Assembly (NCBI RefSeq): GCF_001426905.1
Contig: NZ_LMFQ01000020.1
Span: 427,758-491,757, forward strand
Source: Caulobacter sp. Root1455
GTDB taxonomy: Bacteria; Pseudomonadota; Alphaproteobacteria; Caulobacterales; Caulobacteraceae
Reading direction: 5' to 3'
DNA length: 64,000 nucleotides
The position numbers and the translations under genes are program-made. The notes under the pieces are model-generated. The model was given only the letters and a program-made list of their open reading frames with translations, did not search any database and was not told the origin of the DNA. Below, piece by piece: positions 61,913 through 64,000 of this stretch (position 1 is the stretch's first letter; every line of letters starts with the position of its first letter).

Positions 61913-63004
61913 CTACTCGGCCGCGGCCTTCTTCGCCGTCGCGCCGAACTTGGCGTTCAGTTCGCCGGCGCTGTAGCGCTTGGCCATGGTCGCGGTCGAC
62001 AGGACCTTGATCTTGTCGGCGTGGCCGGCCGAGCCGAACTGCACGAAGCGCTCCTGGCAGACCTTGCGCATGGCCTCCTTGGCGGGCTTGAGATAGGCGC
62101 GCGGGTCGAACTCGTGCGGCTTCTCGGTCAGGATCTTGCGGATCGCGCCGGTGATGGCCAGGCGGTTGTCGGTGTCGACATTGACCTTGCGAACGCCGTG
62201 CTTGATGCCGCGCTGGATCTCCTCGACCGGCACGCCCCAGGTCTGGGGAATGGCGCCGCCGTACTGGTTGATGATGTCCTGCAGATCCTGCGGAACGCTG
62301 GAGCTGCCGTGCATCACCAGGTGGGTGTTGGGCAGGCGCTGGTGGATCTCCTCGATCACGTTCATGGCCAGGACGTCGCCGTCCGGCTTGCGCGTGAACT
62401 TGTAGGCTCCGTGGCTGGTGCCCATGGCGATGGCCAGGGCGTCGACGCCGGTCCGCTCGACGAACTCGACCGCCTGGTCGGGATCGGTCAGCAGCTCCTC
62501 GTGGCTGAGCTTGCCCTCGAAGCCGTGGCCGTCCTCGGCCTCGCCCATGCCGCTCTCGAGCGACCCGAGCACGCCCAGTTCGCCTTCGACCGAGACGCCG
62601 CAGGCGTGGGCCATCTCGACCACCTTGCGGGTGACCTCGACGTTGTATTCGTAGGTGGCGGGGGTCTTGGCGTCCTCCATCAGCGAGCCGTCCATCATCA
62701 CCGAGGTGAAGCCGTACTGGATCGCCGTGGCGCAGGTGGCCGGGCCGTTGCCGTGGTCCTGGTGCATGCACACCGGGATGTTGGGATAGATCTCGGCCAG
62801 GGCGTCGATCATCCGGGCCAGCATGATGTCGTTGGCGTAGCTGCGCGCGCCGCGCGAGGCCTGGATGATGACCGGGGAGTTGACGGCTTCCGCCGCCTCC
62901 ATGATCGCCAGGCCCTGCTCCATGTTGTTGATGTTGAAGGCCGGCAGCGCGTAGTCATGCTCCGCCGCATGATCCAGCAACTGTCTTAGCGTGATCCTCG
63001 CCAC
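61913..63004 (-). CDS. fba: fructose-bisphosphate aldolase class II
   Basis: Fba cleaves fructose-1,6-bisphosphate or forms it in gluconeogenesis. The 363-residue zinc enzyme has zinc His ligands in [21 protein letters not shown] and [10 protein letters not shown], and the [10 protein letters not shown] phosphate-loop region. Length and the RIKHG-like [16 protein letters not shown] segment fit the class IIB alphaproteobacterial type. GTG start. Downstream of pgk on the same strand, separated by a family-F repeat. Confidence 0.96.
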   Translation of the reverse strand: MARITLRQLLDHAAEHDYALPAFNINNMEQGLAIMEAAEAVNSPVIIQASRGARSYANDIMLARMIDALAEIYPNIPVCMHQDHGNGPATCATAIQYGFTSVMMDGSLMEDAKTPATYEYNVEVTRKVVEMAHACGVSVEGELGVLGSLESGMGEAEDGHGFEGKLSHEELLTDPDQAVEFVERTGVDALAIAMGTSHGAYKFTRKPDGDVLAMNVIEEIHQRLPNTHLVMHGSSSVPQDLQDIINQYGGAIPQTWGVPVEEIQRGIKHGVRKVNVDTDNRLAITGAIRKILTEKPHEFDPRAYLKPAKEAMRKVCQERFVQFGSAGHADKIKVLSTATMAKRYSAGELNAKFGATAKKAAAE

Positions 63005-63097
63005 GTGGTGTTCTCCTGCAAGCGTGAGTGATTTGGGTCGTTTCTTGTTTTTGGGGCCCGACGCTGATGCGTTCTTTGCCCTGGTCGTGCGTGAAAT

Positions 63098-63185
63098 CCT
63101 CGTCCTTCGACAAGCTCAGGATGAGGATTTCAAGTTGGCGTCGCGTTCAATTCAGCCCTCATCCTGAGCTTGTCGAAGGACGAGG
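63098..63185. repeat. palindromic intergenic repeat, family F
   Basis: CCTCGTCCTTCGACAAGCTC at the left, GAGCTTGTCGAAGGACGAGG at the right. It lies between pgk and fba. Confidence 0.9.
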
Positions 63186-63212
63186 GCGAGCCATGAACGC
63201 GGGTATCTCCTC

Positions 63213-64000
63213 CTAGGCTTCCAAGGCTGAGACACCCGGAAGCGTCTTGCCCTCCATCCATTCAAGAAACGCGCCGCCGGCGGTCGAGACGAAGGTGAAA
63301 TCGCCCGATACGCCCGCGTGGTTCAGGGCGGCCACGGTATCACCGCCGCCGGCCACGGCGACGATCTTACCCGATTTAGCGAGTTTCGCGGCGTGTTTTG
63401 CCGCCGAAACCGTCGCTTCGTCGAACGGAGGCACCTCGAAAACGCCCAAAGGACCGTTCCAGATCAGGGTATTGCTCGAATCCATGGCTTCGATCAGCCG
63501 CTGGGCGCTCTTGGGGCCGGCGTCCAGGATCAGGTCGTCGGGCTGGACGTCGGCCAGCTCGCGGGTCTCGGCGTCGACGCCGGGCGCGACCTTCTTGGCC
63601 ACGACCACATCGATCGGCAGCAGCAGTTCGCAGCCCGACTTCTGCGCCGTGGCGATGATCTGGCGGGCGGTGTCGGCCAGGTCCTTCTCGCAGAGCGAGC
63701 CGCCGATGTCGTGGCCCTGGGCGAACAGGAACGTGTTGGCCATGCCGCCGCCGATCGCCAGGCGGTCCAGCTTGGCGACCAGGTTGTTGAGCAGGTCCAG
63801 CTTGGTCGAGACCTTGGAGCCGCCGACGATGCCCAGCACGGGCTTTTTGGGGTTGCCGAGCGCGGCGTCGAGGGCGTCGAGCTCGCGCTGCATGGCCAGG
63901 CCCGGATAGGAGGGCAGGATGCGGGCCAGGGCTTCGGTCGAGGCGTGGGCGCGGTGGGCGGCGCTGAAGGCGTCGTTGACATAGAGGTCGCCGTTGGCGG
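63213..64000 (-). CDS. pgk: phosphoglycerate kinase (5' end outside the window)
   Basis: Pgk transfers phosphate from 1,3-bisphosphoglycerate to ADP. About 262 C-terminal residues are in the window. The partial frame enters with [20 protein letters not shown] (substrate-side domain), followed by the hinge and nucleotide domain: [47 protein letters not shown] and [18 protein letters not shown]. Motifs are intact. About 130-140 residues at the N-terminus must lie beyond 64000. It is upstream of fba, so glycolytic genes are clustered. Confidence 0.95.
   Translation of the reverse strand, partial: ANGDLYVNDAFSAAHRAHASTEALARILPSYPGLAMQRELDALDAALGNPKKPVLGIVGGSKVSTKLDLLNNLVAKLDRLAIGGGMANTFLFAQGHDIGGSLCEKDLADTARQIIATAQKSGCELLLPIDVVVAKKVAPGVDAETRELADVQPDDLILDAGPKSAQRLIEAMDSSNTLIWNGPLGVFEVPPFDEATVSAAKHAAKLAKSGKIVAVAGGGDTVAALNHAGVSGDFTFVSTAGGAFLEWMEGKTLPGVSALEA

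Overview
The window is a GC-rich chromosomal segment of an alphaproteobacterium of the order Caulobacterales, most likely Caulobacter. Signs of this are the SigF/NrsF pair divergent from a DUF2282-DUF692-DUF2063-DoxX operon, the HWE-type histidine kinase, and many palindromic intergenic repeats. Genes are dense, lie on both strands and are mostly housekeeping or stress related. I see no rRNA, tRNA, CRISPR array, prophage or insertion sequence.

Layout. 1-8.6 kb: two small conserved proteins, cobS, an RcnB-like protein, a PAP2 phosphatase, a Cys-rich secreted protein with a duplicated domain, a J-domain protein, bolA, cdd and an S9 peptidase. 8.9-16.3 kb: a large TonB-dependent receptor, a sulfotransferase, an HWE kinase plus response regulator behind an EcfG-type promoter, and a CBS-domain CorC/HlyC protein. 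16.4-23.8 kb: the xerD / aroK-aroB neighbourhood carrying an inserted hydrolase / XRE regulator / VOC-enzyme islet with a shared operator. 23.9-31.7 kb: small metabolic genes (aminotransferase, GST, aldo/keto reductase, MscS channel, malyl-CoA lyase-like, OsmC). 32-38 kb: accA, an AhpD-like protein, nitronate monooxygenase, and a CBS-PAS-GGDEF-EAL protein. 38-46 kb: a degenerate resolvase-like protein, threonine aldolase, GFA, alcohol dehydrogenase, CheW, suhB and an ECF41 sigma-factor operon, then a frameshifted DUF559 gene. 46-50.6 kb: thiE, bfd-bfr, and membrane or lipoproteins. 50.7-54.6 kb: the bufferin-type operon with SigF-NrsF. 54.8-59 kb: efp, epmA and epmB, interrupted by a MerR/methyltransferase pair. 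59-64 kb: a GH65-like glycosidase, a host-attachment family protein, fba and a truncated pgk.

The most informative content is regulatory. Four extracytoplasmic sigma-factor circuits can be read from promoter sequence alone: SigF (GTAACC-N16-CGAA at its own gene, a near match at bufA), ECF41 (TGTCACA-N16-CGTC at its own operon, and a near-perfect copy 10 kb away before an AhpD-like gene), EcfG/SigT (GGAAC-N16-CGTT before the HWE kinase), plus a classic MerR 19-bp-spacer promoter. A 17-bp operator is shared by an XRE/MmyB-type regulator and its two flanking enzymes.

About ten families of palindromic repeat fill the spaces between genes. In places they supply C-terminal codons, terminators or an intra-operon hairpin. 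Coordinates of repeats are approximate to a few bases. Functional names come from recognising protein motifs by eye, not from searches.
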